Below the pieces are notes generated by a model. It did not search any database and was not told where the DNA came from. It saw only the letters and a program-made list of their open reading frames with translations. A DNA stretch of 29,517 nt from JBBIJR01 sp037445875 (lineage in GTDB: Bacteria > CLD3 > SB21): the NCBI GenBank assembly GCA_037445875.1, contig JBBIJR010000044.1, positions 1 through 29,517 on the forward strand, written 5' to 3'. The position numbers and the translations under genes were made by a program. Positions 8,276 to 15,938 of the stretch are shown here, in pieces. How positions within the stretch are numbered: the stretch's first letter is position 1; each line of letters starts with the position of its first letter.

Positions 8276-8821
8276 TCAGTTCTGCACCTGGACGGAATCG
8301 GCACCCGACCCCCCAAGAATCTCATCGGCATCCTTCCCGAGATGTTCGAGTTCGAATTCCACCGACGGCACCAACTCGTGATCGGGATACTTGGCCAGAA
8401 AGGTCCTATAGAATTCGCGGCCCGCATCCAGCTTGTCCAGGTAGTTGGAATACACGAATCCAAGCATGAAGTAAGCCTGGGAAGTGCCAGCGCTGTCCGG
8501 ATACAACTCGATCACTTTCTCAAACGATCGGATCGCGGTCTCATACTCATGAAACTGATCGGCGTAGATCTTTCCCAGGGACAGCCAGGCCTGTATCGAA
8601 CGGCCGTCATCGGGATGGTTCCGGACCAGAAATTCGAAACAATCCACCGCATGCTGAGGCTTCTCCGCCTCCAGGTAAGCCGAGCCCTTTTCAAAGAGCT
8701 GCGCGGCCGTCAGCGCCGACAGATTCTCCTGGACGGGTACCGCCTCTTCCGCGATAGTGAGCCGGCTTCCGGACGATTGACAGGCGGCGAACAACAGACA
8801 CACAAGAACAAGATTCTTCAT
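8276..8821 (-). CDS. TPR lipoprotein (outer-membrane type)
   Basis: This 181-residue protein starts with a lipoprotein signal MKNLVLVCLLFAAC, in which FAAC is the lipobox with the cysteine at residue 14. The mature part contains TPR-like helical pairs: AAQLFEKGSAYLEAEKPQHAVDCFEFL, AWLSLGKIY...YETAIRSFEKVIELYP and QAYFMLGFVYSN...AGREFYRTFLAKYP. BamD and YbgF/CpoB-type proteins are built this way, so a scaffold role at the outer membrane is likely, but it is shorter than BamD. The start at 8821 is chosen over 8944 because the signal begins there and GGAG precedes it. It lies 26 bases after the barrel gene and two bases before rsmE. Pairing with the upstream barrel is plausible by context only. 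Confidence 0.82.
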   Translation of the reverse strand: MKNLVLVCLLFAACQSSGSRLTIAEEAVPVQENLSALTAAQLFEKGSAYLEAEKPQHAVDCFEFLVRNHPDDGRSIQAWLSLGKIYADQFHEYETAIRSFEKVIELYPDSAGTSQAYFMLGFVYSNYLDKLDAGREFYRTFLAKYPDHELVPSVEFELEHLGKDADEILGGSGADSVQVQN

Positions 8822-8847
8822 ACATGAGTCTCCGTTTACTGTTCGGA

Positions 8848-10080
8848 TCAAAGTTTTTGTGCCAGTCTCAGGTATACCGTCGGGCGGTGATTGCGGGTGG
8901 ACAGGCCCGTTTTTAAAGGCCAGGCGCACTCCAGGCGCACCCAATCCGCCAGGGCAAGTCCGGCCCCGGCATCCGCCTTGAAATCACGGAGCCGCGTTCC
9001 CCCAAAGCCGGCAAACGGTGCGTCCTCTTTTTCTCGCCACACATTTCCGCCGTCGGCAAATAACAGCAGATCGAATTTCGAAAAGATCGCTTTGAGCCCC
9101 CAGATCGTTGCCAGCGGCGTCCTGGGTAGGAATGACCCGTTGAACAGGTAGTCCGCGGAGAGGCGCACCATCCGGTTCCCATCGGGAAATTCCCGGTACT
9201 CGTATCCGCGGAGAGTGGCATATCCGCCCTGGTCAAACAGGAATTGATCGGCCGGCAACGCCCCTGTCGATGTCCGCCCTTCAAACGAACCCACCTCAAG
9301 GGAGACCACCATGCGTTGGCGGGCAGAGACCTTCTGGTATCGTTTGAACGTCAACTCGACCCGGTGATAGGAAAAATCCGAAGACGCCGGACCGTGTAGA
9401 AGCGTGGCGTTTACGTATCGGCCCCGGAAATACCACGCCGACACAAAGGCCAGCGGAGACGGCCGGTAGTCGATCTCGTATTCCAGTCCGACCGTATAGT
9501 CGTCACCTTCGCTCACGGTCGGATTGGGTGCAAATTGTTTTCTTCCATCGATCGTCTCGGCACCCCAGTTCAACAGACTAAAGTCCGTGTGGTTTTCGAG
9601 TGAACGGTATCGTTGCAGCGCGGAAAAGACCGCGAAACGGTAGATACCGTTGAACAGTGCCCCGATCTTCAATTCCCCTCCGCGGGCCTCAAAAAAATTG
9701 TAGTAATCGTTCTTGAAAAACAAAGCGGAGACGGAGTTCTGCCATTCGCGTATCACGTGCGTGTCGTTGGTTTGCGTTCGATGGAATCCGGAAACGCTCA
9801 CCGTATACTCATGGTTACCTCGCTCGAAATTCCGGCGAAGAGTTCCTTCGTATCGGGGATACCGGCCCGCGGTCCCATAACCGCCTCGTGCATGAAGCGT
9901 CAGATGCTCCGAAAAATAGTAATTGGCGGCCAGGCCGAGGAACGGGCCGTCGGCTTTGTTGTACCGCATCCATGGAGCCAGGTTGAACCGGTCGGCCTTT
10001 TCGTACAGGTAGAAGTTGTACTGCGCGGCTCCAGGTGCGCAGCAGAGGAGGATCAAAAGGACAAGGGCAACGAATTTCAT
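8848..10080 (-). CDS. Outer-membrane beta-barrel protein, Omp85/bacterial surface antigen-like
   Basis: This 410-residue protein has a signal peptide (MKFVALVLLILLCCAPGAAQ) and then almost only alternating aromatic and polar beta strands. GGYATLRGYEYREF (residues 287-298) resembles the conserved RGY/F loop motif of Omp85 barrels, and the C-terminus LRLAQKL has the strand-like ending of such proteins. There is no room for POTRA domains, so this is a barrel-only member, like some surface antigens and two-partner exporters without the periplasmic part. The start at 10080 is chosen because the signal begins there, GGAG precedes it, and the longer frame runs into the tRNA terminator. It heads the unit with the TPR lipoprotein and rsmE. 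The function is unknown. Confidence 0.75.
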   Translation of the reverse strand: MKFVALVLLILLCCAPGAAQYNFYLYEKADRFNLAPWMRYNKADGPFLGLAANYYFSEHLTLHARGGYGTAGRYPRYEGTLRRNFERGNHEYTVSVSGFHRTQTNDTHVIREWQNSVSALFFKNDYYNFFEARGGELKIGALFNGIYRFAVFSALQRYRSLENHTDFSLLNWGAETIDGRKQFAPNPTVSEGDDYTVGLEYEIDYRPSPLAFVSAWYFRGRYVNATLLHGPASSDFSYHRVELTFKRYQKVSARQRMVVSLEVGSFEGRTSTGALPADQFLFDQGGYATLRGYEYREFPDGNRMVRLSADYLFNGSFLPRTPLATIWGLKAIFSKFDLLLFADGGNVWREKEDAPFAGFGGTRLRDFKADAGAGLALADWVRLECAWPLKTGLSTRNHRPTVYLRLAQKL

Positions 10081-10096
10081 GCACGCTCCGGTCAAA

Positions 10097-10131
10097 CAAA
10101 AAGACCCGTCCATGCGGGGAACGGGTTTTTA
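10097..10131 (-). terminator. Terminator after tRNA-Asn
   Basis: On the minus strand ACCCGT (10126-10121) pairs with ACGGGT (10109-10104), extended by A/T and G-T pairs, and is followed by a run of T. It lies seven bases after the tRNA and just before the barrel gene, so it ends the tRNA transcript or lets part of it read through. Confidence 0.7.
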
Positions 10132-10137
10132 ACGCGC

Positions 10138-10208
10138 TGCTCAGGTAGGACTCGAACCTACAACCCATCGGTTAACAGCCGATTGCTCTGCCATTGAGCT
10201 ACTGAGCA
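10138..10208 (-). tRNA. tRNA-Asn (GTT)
   Basis: The minus strand folds as a 71-nt cloverleaf. It has acceptor TGCTCAG/CTGAGCA, D arm GCTC/GAGC, anticodon stem ATCGG/CCGAT with loop CTGTTAA (anticodon GTT), and T arm GTAGG/CCTAC with loop TTCGAGT. CCA is not encoded. Confidence 0.97.
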
Positions 10209-10230
10209 AAGTATCCACAAGACGGCGACC

Positions 10231-10259
10231 AAAGTATCCGAACAAGCATAAAAAGTCAA
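10231..10259 (-). promoter_or_regulatory. Predicted sigma70-type promoter of tRNA-Asn
   Basis: TTGACT (10259-10254) and TACTTT (10236-10231) are exactly 17 bases apart on the minus strand. The predicted start is about 15 bases before the mature tRNA. Confidence 0.65.
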
Positions 10260-10277
10260 GGTCTTTTTGGGTCCGTA

Positions 10278-10303
10278 GAGGCGTACGAATCACCGTACGC
10301 CTC
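10278..10303. repeat. Perfect 10-bp inverted repeat
   Basis: GAGGCGTACG and CGTACGCCTC surround a 6-base loop, 21 bases after the stop of the Big_5 lipoprotein gene. It may stop that transcript, but no U-tract follows on either strand. Confidence 0.6.
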
Positions 10304-10324
10304 CCGTCGGACCGAGCCCAGCGG

Positions 10325-12619
10325 CTAGTTGAGCGTGATTACAACGTTGTCCATGGCCCAGTTATCGAAACCGCTTCCGCTGTGGGTTATTTGGAGCCAC
10401 TGGAACCGCGTAGAGGTCGAATAGGCATCCGGTGGAATCGTGGCCTGGATGGACGTGAAACTCGCATAGCCACCAACCGAATACGTCCCCATCGTGAACC
10501 AGTCGATACCGTTCGTCGAGTACAGCAGCCACACATCTTCTCCGGGGTCTGCCGTCTCGCAAGGGGCCGAAGAGGTGCCGAATTTGAATGCAAACGAGAC
10601 CGTACCCCCGGCGGATGCATTGAGGTTCTTCGTCACAGCCGAGCGGGTTCCGCTTTCATTGAACCACAGCGCCAACCCCGATACCGACCCGCAGTTGGTC
10701 GATGCAGAACCTCCGCTGATGGAGGTCCACTGGGAGAAATCAATGCCCGGATCGAAATCATCCGAAAGCCCCGCCGAAGCCGTCGTACTCGATGTCCTGA
10801 ACGTGAACGAATGCGGCGTAATCGGATCGCCCAGTTGATTGGTGAGCGTCGCACCGATCGTCACCGTGTACTGCGTTTGAGTGGCCATGTTGGAGGTCGG
10901 AATGAACGAGAAATCCGTCGAACCCTGCGAAAACACAAAGACGCCCGCCACGGCCGGCGCAATGCTGAACGAATTGCGAATGGTGGACGTATCGAGCACC
11001 TGATCGGTCAAGATCGTTATGCCGGCATTGATCGGCACGCCCGTGTCGCCGTCGGCCGGACTCGTACTCGTGACCGACCATACAATGCGAGGCTCTGTGG
11101 TGAACACCAGCGAATAATCCCGCTGGACCTTGTTTTGTGTGCTCTTGACGCCTTTCAGGTTGACCGTATACGTCGTCGCGGGCTGCAGGTTCTGTGCCGG
11201 ATCTATATACAGGAAATTTGCACCCGCAAATTTCTGGATGGTGAACGCGATGGAAGGAGTCACGGTGATCACGGCATTTGCCACGGATCCCGTATCGATC
11301 AAGGCATTGTAGTACACAACACCTGTGCTGTTCCGCGGAACCTGAATGGCGCCGTTCGCGGGGGCCGTTGACGTGATCCGGAACGGTTCCGTTCGAAACG
11401 TGAACGTCGTCTCCGGCAGCACATTATTATACAGGTCGCGAACGTTGCTGACCGTCACCGTGTAGACTGTATCCAGCATCAGGTTGCCCGACGGAAAGAA
11501 GGCGATGGTCCGATCGAAGATGGACTCGAAGCCTGCCGCGGCGGGCTGCAGTTCGATGTCTCCGGAAGCGACATCGACGTTGTACTCGACCATGACGTCC
11601 GTGGACGGGGACACTTCCGCCGCACCCGGATCCGGCTCGGTGGCGACGATCCGGACGGCTTCGGTCTTGAACGTCCCGCTCACGTCCGCCGCCAGCGTCT
11701 GGCCTGCGGCACTGCGAAGCGAACGGTCAACGGTGTAGCGATATGTCCCGTTCTGGCCGAAGATCGTTGTGGCATAGTAATAGACCTTCGTGTTGTCCAC
11801 ATCGATGTCGGCCACAAACGTCAACGAGGGATTCGTTGTGACCATCCCTGCGACGGACGCCGGGTCCACTTCGTCGTTCAACCACACGTAAATCATGTTG
11901 GATTGAGGCGATACGATGCTGCCGTCTTCGGGATATATCTCCCCCACGCGGAATCGCGGTTCCGGTGTGAACGCAAGTTCCACGGATCCGTCGAGCTCAT
12001 GACCAAAAACATCCCTGAGGTCGTTCCCGGGGATCGTCAACGTGTATTCCTGCCCGACGTTGAACAACAACGGCCGGAAATCGTCCCGGCGACCCAGTTC
12101 GATCACGAGGATGCTGTTGTCCGTTTGGGCCGCAGCACCCGTTTCTGAGCCCTTCTTCAGTTCCTTGATCGATTTCCCCACGGACGACAGACCCGCTTCG
12201 AAACCTCTGCGGCGCTGCAGGTCGACAAGGGCCCCCGCGATGCCGTCCTTCTTCCCGGACGGAACGCCGCCGGCCTCGAAGAATGTACCCAGCAGAAACA
12301 CCGATTCGATGCGCAGATGGTCGTCGGGTGTCAGCGTCCACCGGTCATACAACTCGAGATCATCGACGATCGCCACCCAGTCCGGGTCGAGGTCATTGCT
12401 GAACCTGAGAAATAGGTAGGGACTGTTGAATACGTCGGCGCCGCGTTGGCCGCTGGACGGGGAACTCGAGACCAGCTTGAACGTGCGATTGGGATCGTTC
12501 CCTTCATCACCACCGACGTCGTCTTCGCAACCTCCGGGCAACAGTGCGGCACAGACACCGGCGACGATGAGCATCAGCCATCGCCGCCAGATCGAGACAG
12601 AACTTCTCCTGGTACGCAT
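10325..12619 (-). CDS. Exported Big_5 multi-repeat protein with C-terminal reelin-like domain
   Basis: This 764-residue protein has a charged N-terminus, a hydrophobic signal and a cysteine at residue 31 (LLPGGC). The lipobox is imperfect, so lipidation is likely but not certain. Five Big_5 (SbsA-type Ig-like) repeats follow, each starting V/I..(T/S)xP..G...V and ending with an F(T/R)TEP-like strand: about 47-219 (with an inserted lysine-rich part near 120-165), 223-319, 322-410, 413-508 and 514-609. Residues 617-764 form another beta domain resembling a reelin subrepeat: DDFD...W, a paired CG/CE, EDVWLLYSTNGIDW, and a final W.DN.VI. Such proteins are surface adhesins or stalks. The start at 12619 has GAGGAGAAG before it. 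It appears monocistronic. Confidence 0.8.
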   Translation of the reverse strand: MRTRRSSVSIWRRWLMLIVAGVCAALLPGGCEDDVGGDEGNDPNRTFKLVSSSPSSGQRGADVFNSPYLFLRFSNDLDPDWVAIVDDLELYDRWTLTPDDHLRIESVFLLGTFFEAGGVPSGKKDGIAGALVDLQRRRGFEAGLSSVGKSIKELKKGSETGAAAQTDNSILVIELGRRDDFRPLLFNVGQEYTLTIPGNDLRDVFGHELDGSVELAFTPEPRFRVGEIYPEDGSIVSPQSNMIYVWLNDEVDPASVAGMVTTNPSLTFVADIDVDNTKVYYYATTIFGQNGTYRYTVDRSLRSAAGQTLAADVSGTFKTEAVRIVATEPDPGAAEVSPSTDVMVEYNVDVASGDIELQPAAAGFESIFDRTIAFFPSGNLMLDTVYTVTVSNVRDLYNNVLPETTFTFRTEPFRITSTAPANGAIQVPRNSTGVVYYNALIDTGSVANAVITVTPSIAFTIQKFAGANFLYIDPAQNLQPATTYTVNLKGVKSTQNKVQRDYSLVFTTEPRIVWSVTSTSPADGDTGVPINAGITILTDQVLDTSTIRNSFSIAPAVAGVFVFSQGSTDFSFIPTSNMATQTQYTVTIGATLTNQLGDPITPHSFTFRTSSTTASAGLSDDFDPGIDFSQWTSISGGSASTNCGSVSGLALWFNESGTRSAVTKNLNASAGGTVSFAFKFGTSSAPCETADPGEDVWLLYSTNGIDWFTMGTYSVGGYASFTSIQATIPPDAYSTSTRFQWLQITHSGSGFDNWAMDNVVITLN

Positions 12620-12751
12620 GGTACTTCTCCTCGTTGAGTGAAAAGGGGACAAACGTGGACAGGGTAACAACAGGTCGATAGAGTATTATGCAGGCTTCGG
12701 TAACCACAACCACCCCCGTGGTATCCGGTTGGGACCTTGAAAGACCGCGGA

Positions 12752-12780
12752 AATGTATCGCTTTCCGGCGTACTCCGCAA
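12752..12780 (-). promoter_or_regulatory. Possible promoter of the Big_5 lipoprotein gene
   Basis: TTGCGG (12780-12775) and TACATT (12757-12752) are 17 bases apart on the minus strand, giving a leader of about 125 bases. The -35 match is only moderate. Confidence 0.3.
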
Positions 12781-12809
12781 GGAGGGTCCGTAGAATCAGC
12801 TTTCGTGAG

Positions 12810-14783
12810 TCAGAGCTTACCTTCGCCGTTGACCGACCAGGACCGCGGGTCGGTGAGTTCGCCCGTGCAAGCGGCGACGCCGGCAACGAAAGGCGAAACC
12901 AGGTACACGTCACCTCCGCCGCCCATGCGTCCGCTGAAGTTGCGGTTGCTGGTCGATGCGGTCACCGTTCCATTGACGGAAATGCCCGGACCGTTTCCGA
13001 TACACGACCCGCATCCCGGTTCGGTGACGATCGCGCCGAATTCTCTGAACCGGCGGATCAGGCCTTCCCGTTCTGCATCTTCGAACACCTGATGGCTGCT
13101 GGGAGTGACGATCATGTTCACGCGACCGAGCTTTCGATGCCCCCGAATGGCCAGTGCGACCTGCCGGAGATCTTCCAGCGAAGCTCCCGTGCAGGACACG
13201 ACGACGACGTTGTCCACGCGCTGGCCCAGGACGGCCGTGATCGGCTGACGGTTGCGGCTGTCGCCGGGCGTGGCCACCGTGACCGGCACGTCCTCCAGCC
13301 GCAGCCGGTAGACGGATTCGAAGGCTGCCCCTTCGTCCGAATAAACCAGACGGCGCCGAACTTCAGATTCGTTCATGCCCCGGCGCTCCACGAGGAACCG
13401 TACGATGGCATCGTTGGGCTCGACCACCCCCGTCGTGGCGCTGCCTTCGACGGTCATGTTGGTGAGCACGGACAACTCGTCCACGGTAAACCGCTCGAGC
13501 GCCGGCCCGCCGAACTGCATGATCGCCGTGTCCCCCGGCTCCTTTTTCCATTGCTGTTCACGGAAATAGGGATCTCCGATGATATGCAGAATGATATCTT
13601 TGGGAGTCACCAGCCTCAGCGGGTCCTCTCCTTCGATGACGACACGCACCGTTTTCGGCACCGTGACCGGTATCATTCCTGTTCGAAGCCCCATGGCAAT
13701 GGCCGTCGAGCCGAGACCGTATGCAAAGCAGTTGAGCACGCCCGCCGTCGGTGTGTGGGAATCGGTCAGCGCAACGACCTGTCCGGGCAGTGCATACTGC
13801 TCGACTACCAGCCGGTGACAGACGCCGGCAGGAAGGGTTCCTCCGGGACCGTGCACCGGGATGTCCATTTCTTCGCAGAACCGGGTTAGTTCACCCGCCA
13901 GGTTCCGGGCAGAGGTAAGACGCTTCGACTTGACGTCCATGGGAACGGTCTCGTGATCGATGAGGACGAAGTGGTCGTTGAAGCCGCGGATGGTCACATC
14001 GGGAGATACCGGCGTGTCGCCGAAGGTCCGGCGGTACAGGCTGCGAACGTGACCGCCCGTGTATTCGTGCATGCCGAGAAAGTCAGCATGTACAAAGAGC
14101 TGTTCGCCCGGCTTCACGGCATCCAAACCCCGATGCTGCCCGTCGTCCGTCGTCACCGCCGCACCCGAGAGGATCTTTTCGGCGATGGTCATCGGAACCT
14201 TCCGACGGTTCTTGTTGCTGTACGGCAGCTTCGCTTGCCCTCGGAGGAGCGCGTTACCGAATTCGAGTAAGCCGCCCCCGAAGAATATCGTCTTGTGCAG
14301 GGGCGAAAGGCTGCGCTCCATCAGGGCATCGAGATCGACCGTTTCGCCGGCCAAGAGGCGGTCAACTACTTCCATCTCGGTCGTGAAATAGAGACGGTCG
14401 AAGGTCATGTTCTCCCGAAAGATCCGCTCGAGGCTCCGGGCAATCACCAATTCGATGCCTGCTCCCCGATGGGCCACGACCGCCACTTCCCTCGAGGAGC
14501 CGCTGCCGTAACTCTCACCGCCGACCACGACGGCAAAGTTACCGCGGCGGACATCGCCTTCCCGGATGACGTCGCCTTTGCCTACAAGAAAGTGCGGGCC
14601 AAGAATGTCTTCGGTATACCCCAACGTGCACGCCGCGCCGTTGATGATCGTGTCGGTACTGACTCCGAACGCGAGCGGCTGGCCCCGATAGGTAAACGAA
14701 CGTCCCTCGATCTGGTCGCGTACCAGCGCCGGATCCTCTGTGTAGTAGAATACGCGCCGATCCCCCAACTTGAACGGTTTCAC
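12810..14783 (-). CDS. Aconitase-family hydro-lyase, fused small (swivel) and large domains
   Basis: The 657-residue protein is an aconitase/isopropylmalate dehydratase relative with the small domain first. Residues 1-190 are the swivel domain, with STDTIING (42-49) and the substrate loop SYGSGSSRE (91-99). The large catalytic part starts at MTIAEKIL (198) and shows DSHTPTAG (341-348), EGSATTGVVEPND and STSNRNFSGRMG (610-621). Cys531, Cys591 and Cys594 (SCTG, GCGSC) are the expected [4Fe-4S] ligands. AcnB also has its swivel before the catalytic part, but the N-terminal HEAT domain of AcnB is absent here. The substrate (citrate, isopropylmalate, homocitrate or other) cannot be set from sequence. 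The start is GTG 14783, with AGGAAG upstream. It follows a membrane-protein gene by 85 bases. No leucine or TCA genes are adjacent. Confidence 0.88.
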   Translation of the reverse strand: MKPFKLGDRRVFYYTEDPALVRDQIEGRSFTYRGQPLAFGVSTDTIINGAACTLGYTEDILGPHFLVGKGDVIREGDVRRGNFAVVVGGESYGSGSSREVAVVAHRGAGIELVIARSLERIFRENMTFDRLYFTTEMEVVDRLLAGETVDLDALMERSLSPLHKTIFFGGGLLEFGNALLRGQAKLPYSNKNRRKVPMTIAEKILSGAAVTTDDGQHRGLDAVKPGEQLFVHADFLGMHEYTGGHVRSLYRRTFGDTPVSPDVTIRGFNDHFVLIDHETVPMDVKSKRLTSARNLAGELTRFCEEMDIPVHGPGGTLPAGVCHRLVVEQYALPGQVVALTDSHTPTAGVLNCFAYGLGSTAIAMGLRTGMIPVTVPKTVRVVIEGEDPLRLVTPKDIILHIIGDPYFREQQWKKEPGDTAIMQFGGPALERFTVDELSVLTNMTVEGSATTGVVEPNDAIVRFLVERRGMNESEVRRRLVYSDEGAAFESVYRLRLEDVPVTVATPGDSRNRQPITAVLGQRVDNVVVVSCTGASLEDLRQVALAIRGHRKLGRVNMIVTPSSHQVFEDAEREGLIRRFREFGAIVTEPGCGSCIGNGPGISVNGTVTASTSNRNFSGRMGGGGDVYLVSPFVAGVAACTGELTDPRSWSVNGEGKL

Positions 14784-14868
14784 ACAGTCTTCCTTTTGTC
14801 CGTCAAATCCGGAGAGGTGATGAGCAATGAACTAAGATCGGCCATCGGGCCGACGCAAAGAAGGCGGA

Positions 14869-15855
14869 CTATTCGCCGCGACGCTTGGCCGCCGCATACA
14901 CATCCAGACCTGCTTGAACGTCTTCCCACCCGAGTCGTATTCGTTCGTTGACCTGCCACTGCAAAGGTATGCCGTACGAACCTTTCTTCGTAACCACCTT
15001 CGGATTCTTCTTCTCGATCAGGACGAGCGTCGTGCCCAATGCCTCAACGTTGTTCACCAGATCCTTCTGGCTGTAGTACCGTCGCAAGACGTTCTCGGCG
15101 TACACCTGCATGATCCAGGCCACTTCCGTCCGAATGTTGGTCGTTTCCGTTGTGTAGTATCCCGTATTGATCTGATTGATCATCCGGTTTTTCCTCTCGG
15201 CAAGCGCCTTCTCCATGCGCTTCTTCTCTTGAGCGCGTTGTTCCTCCAGCAATTTCGCCTGCACGAGCGAGTCCACATTGAGGGTGGTATCCCGCGGAAC
15301 CACGAGCGGCCGGTCTACCACGGGCGGTGGTTCATACATCAGCGCCCGAATGACCACGACCGATACAACGACAACGGCCAATATCACGCTTCCGATGAGC
15401 ACGCGGCGTTCCCGAAGTGTGAGTCCGGACCGGCTGCCCCAGTACCGCGACTCCTGGAATCCCCAGCTTTCGGGGGCCGTTCGCCACGAGTTGAAAACCC
15501 TGCGCTTCTTAAACCAAATGCGGTAGTTCTCCGGCAGGCGGTACACAAAATCGCGTTTGGCATCCAGGAACATCTGATCGCGATGGCGTCTCGCCTCCGC
15601 CTCCTGCTCGGGAGTGATGCCCGACTCCTTGATCCGCTCGTAGTATTCCATCTCGATTTCGGAGAGCAGATTCTTGTATGAACTAAGGGCTTCTTTGAAT
15701 GCGCGGTTGTCACACCCGAGGTACTTCTCAAGGCCACCCAGATCGAGGCTCTCCTTCTTGGCCCGCCACCACTCCTTGAAGCGTGTAAAAACAGGAGTTT
15801 CGGTGAGCTGCCCCGCCTCTTCTGCCAGATCCTTGTTCGGCTCGTTCTGTTCCAT
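14869..15855 (-). CDS. Single-pass membrane protein of unknown function
   Basis: The protein has 328 residues. An N-terminal charged, helical cytoplasmic part (about 1-150) is rich in Trp, Arg and Glu. One transmembrane helix follows (about 152-172, LIGSVILAVVVVSVVVIRAL). A proline-rich linker (EPPPVVDRP), a coiled-coil-like segment of Glu/Arg/Lys (LLEEQRAQEKKRMEKALAERK) and a C-terminal globular region end the chain. I recognise no family. The start at 15855 is chosen because GGAGGAG lies nine bases upstream; a longer frame reaches 15882. A promoter at 15895-15924 precedes it, so it probably begins a unit that includes the aconitase-like gene. A link between the two is not supported by anything but order. 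Confidence 0.75.
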   Translation of the reverse strand: MEQNEPNKDLAEEAGQLTETPVFTRFKEWWRAKKESLDLGGLEKYLGCDNRAFKEALSSYKNLLSEIEMEYYERIKESGITPEQEAEARRHRDQMFLDAKRDFVYRLPENYRIWFKKRRVFNSWRTAPESWGFQESRYWGSRSGLTLRERRVLIGSVILAVVVVSVVVIRALMYEPPPVVDRPLVVPRDTTLNVDSLVQAKLLEEQRAQEKKRMEKALAERKNRMINQINTGYYTTETTNIRTEVAWIMQVYAENVLRRYYSQKDLVNNVEALGTTLVLIEKKNPKVVTKKGSYGIPLQWQVNERIRLGWEDVQAGLDVYAAAKRRGE

Positions 15856-15894
15856 GAGTATGCACTCCTCCGTGGAATTCAACTCGCTGCCTCT

Positions 15895-15924
15895 AATATA
15901 CTAAAAAAGTTCGCCTTGTGCCAA
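15895..15924 (-). promoter_or_regulatory. Predicted promoter of the membrane-protein gene
   Basis: TTGGCA (15924-15919) and TATATT (15900-15895) lie 18 bases apart on the minus strand, between the ktrB stop and the membrane-protein start. Confidence 0.4.
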
Positions 15925-15938
15925 GTCATTTCTGTACA

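Noticed and set aside
10138..10208. tRNA-Asn as an integration site
   Set aside because: There is no integrase gene and I see no direct repeat of the tRNA 3' end nearby.
10278..10303. The perfect inverted repeat as a rho-independent terminator
   Set aside because: Neither strand has a U-tract after the stem, so I list it only as a repeat.
14838..14853. Hairpin TCGGCC/GGCCGA after the membrane-protein gene as a terminator
   Set aside because: The stem is only six pairs and lacks a U-tract, so the aconitase-like gene may be cotranscribed.
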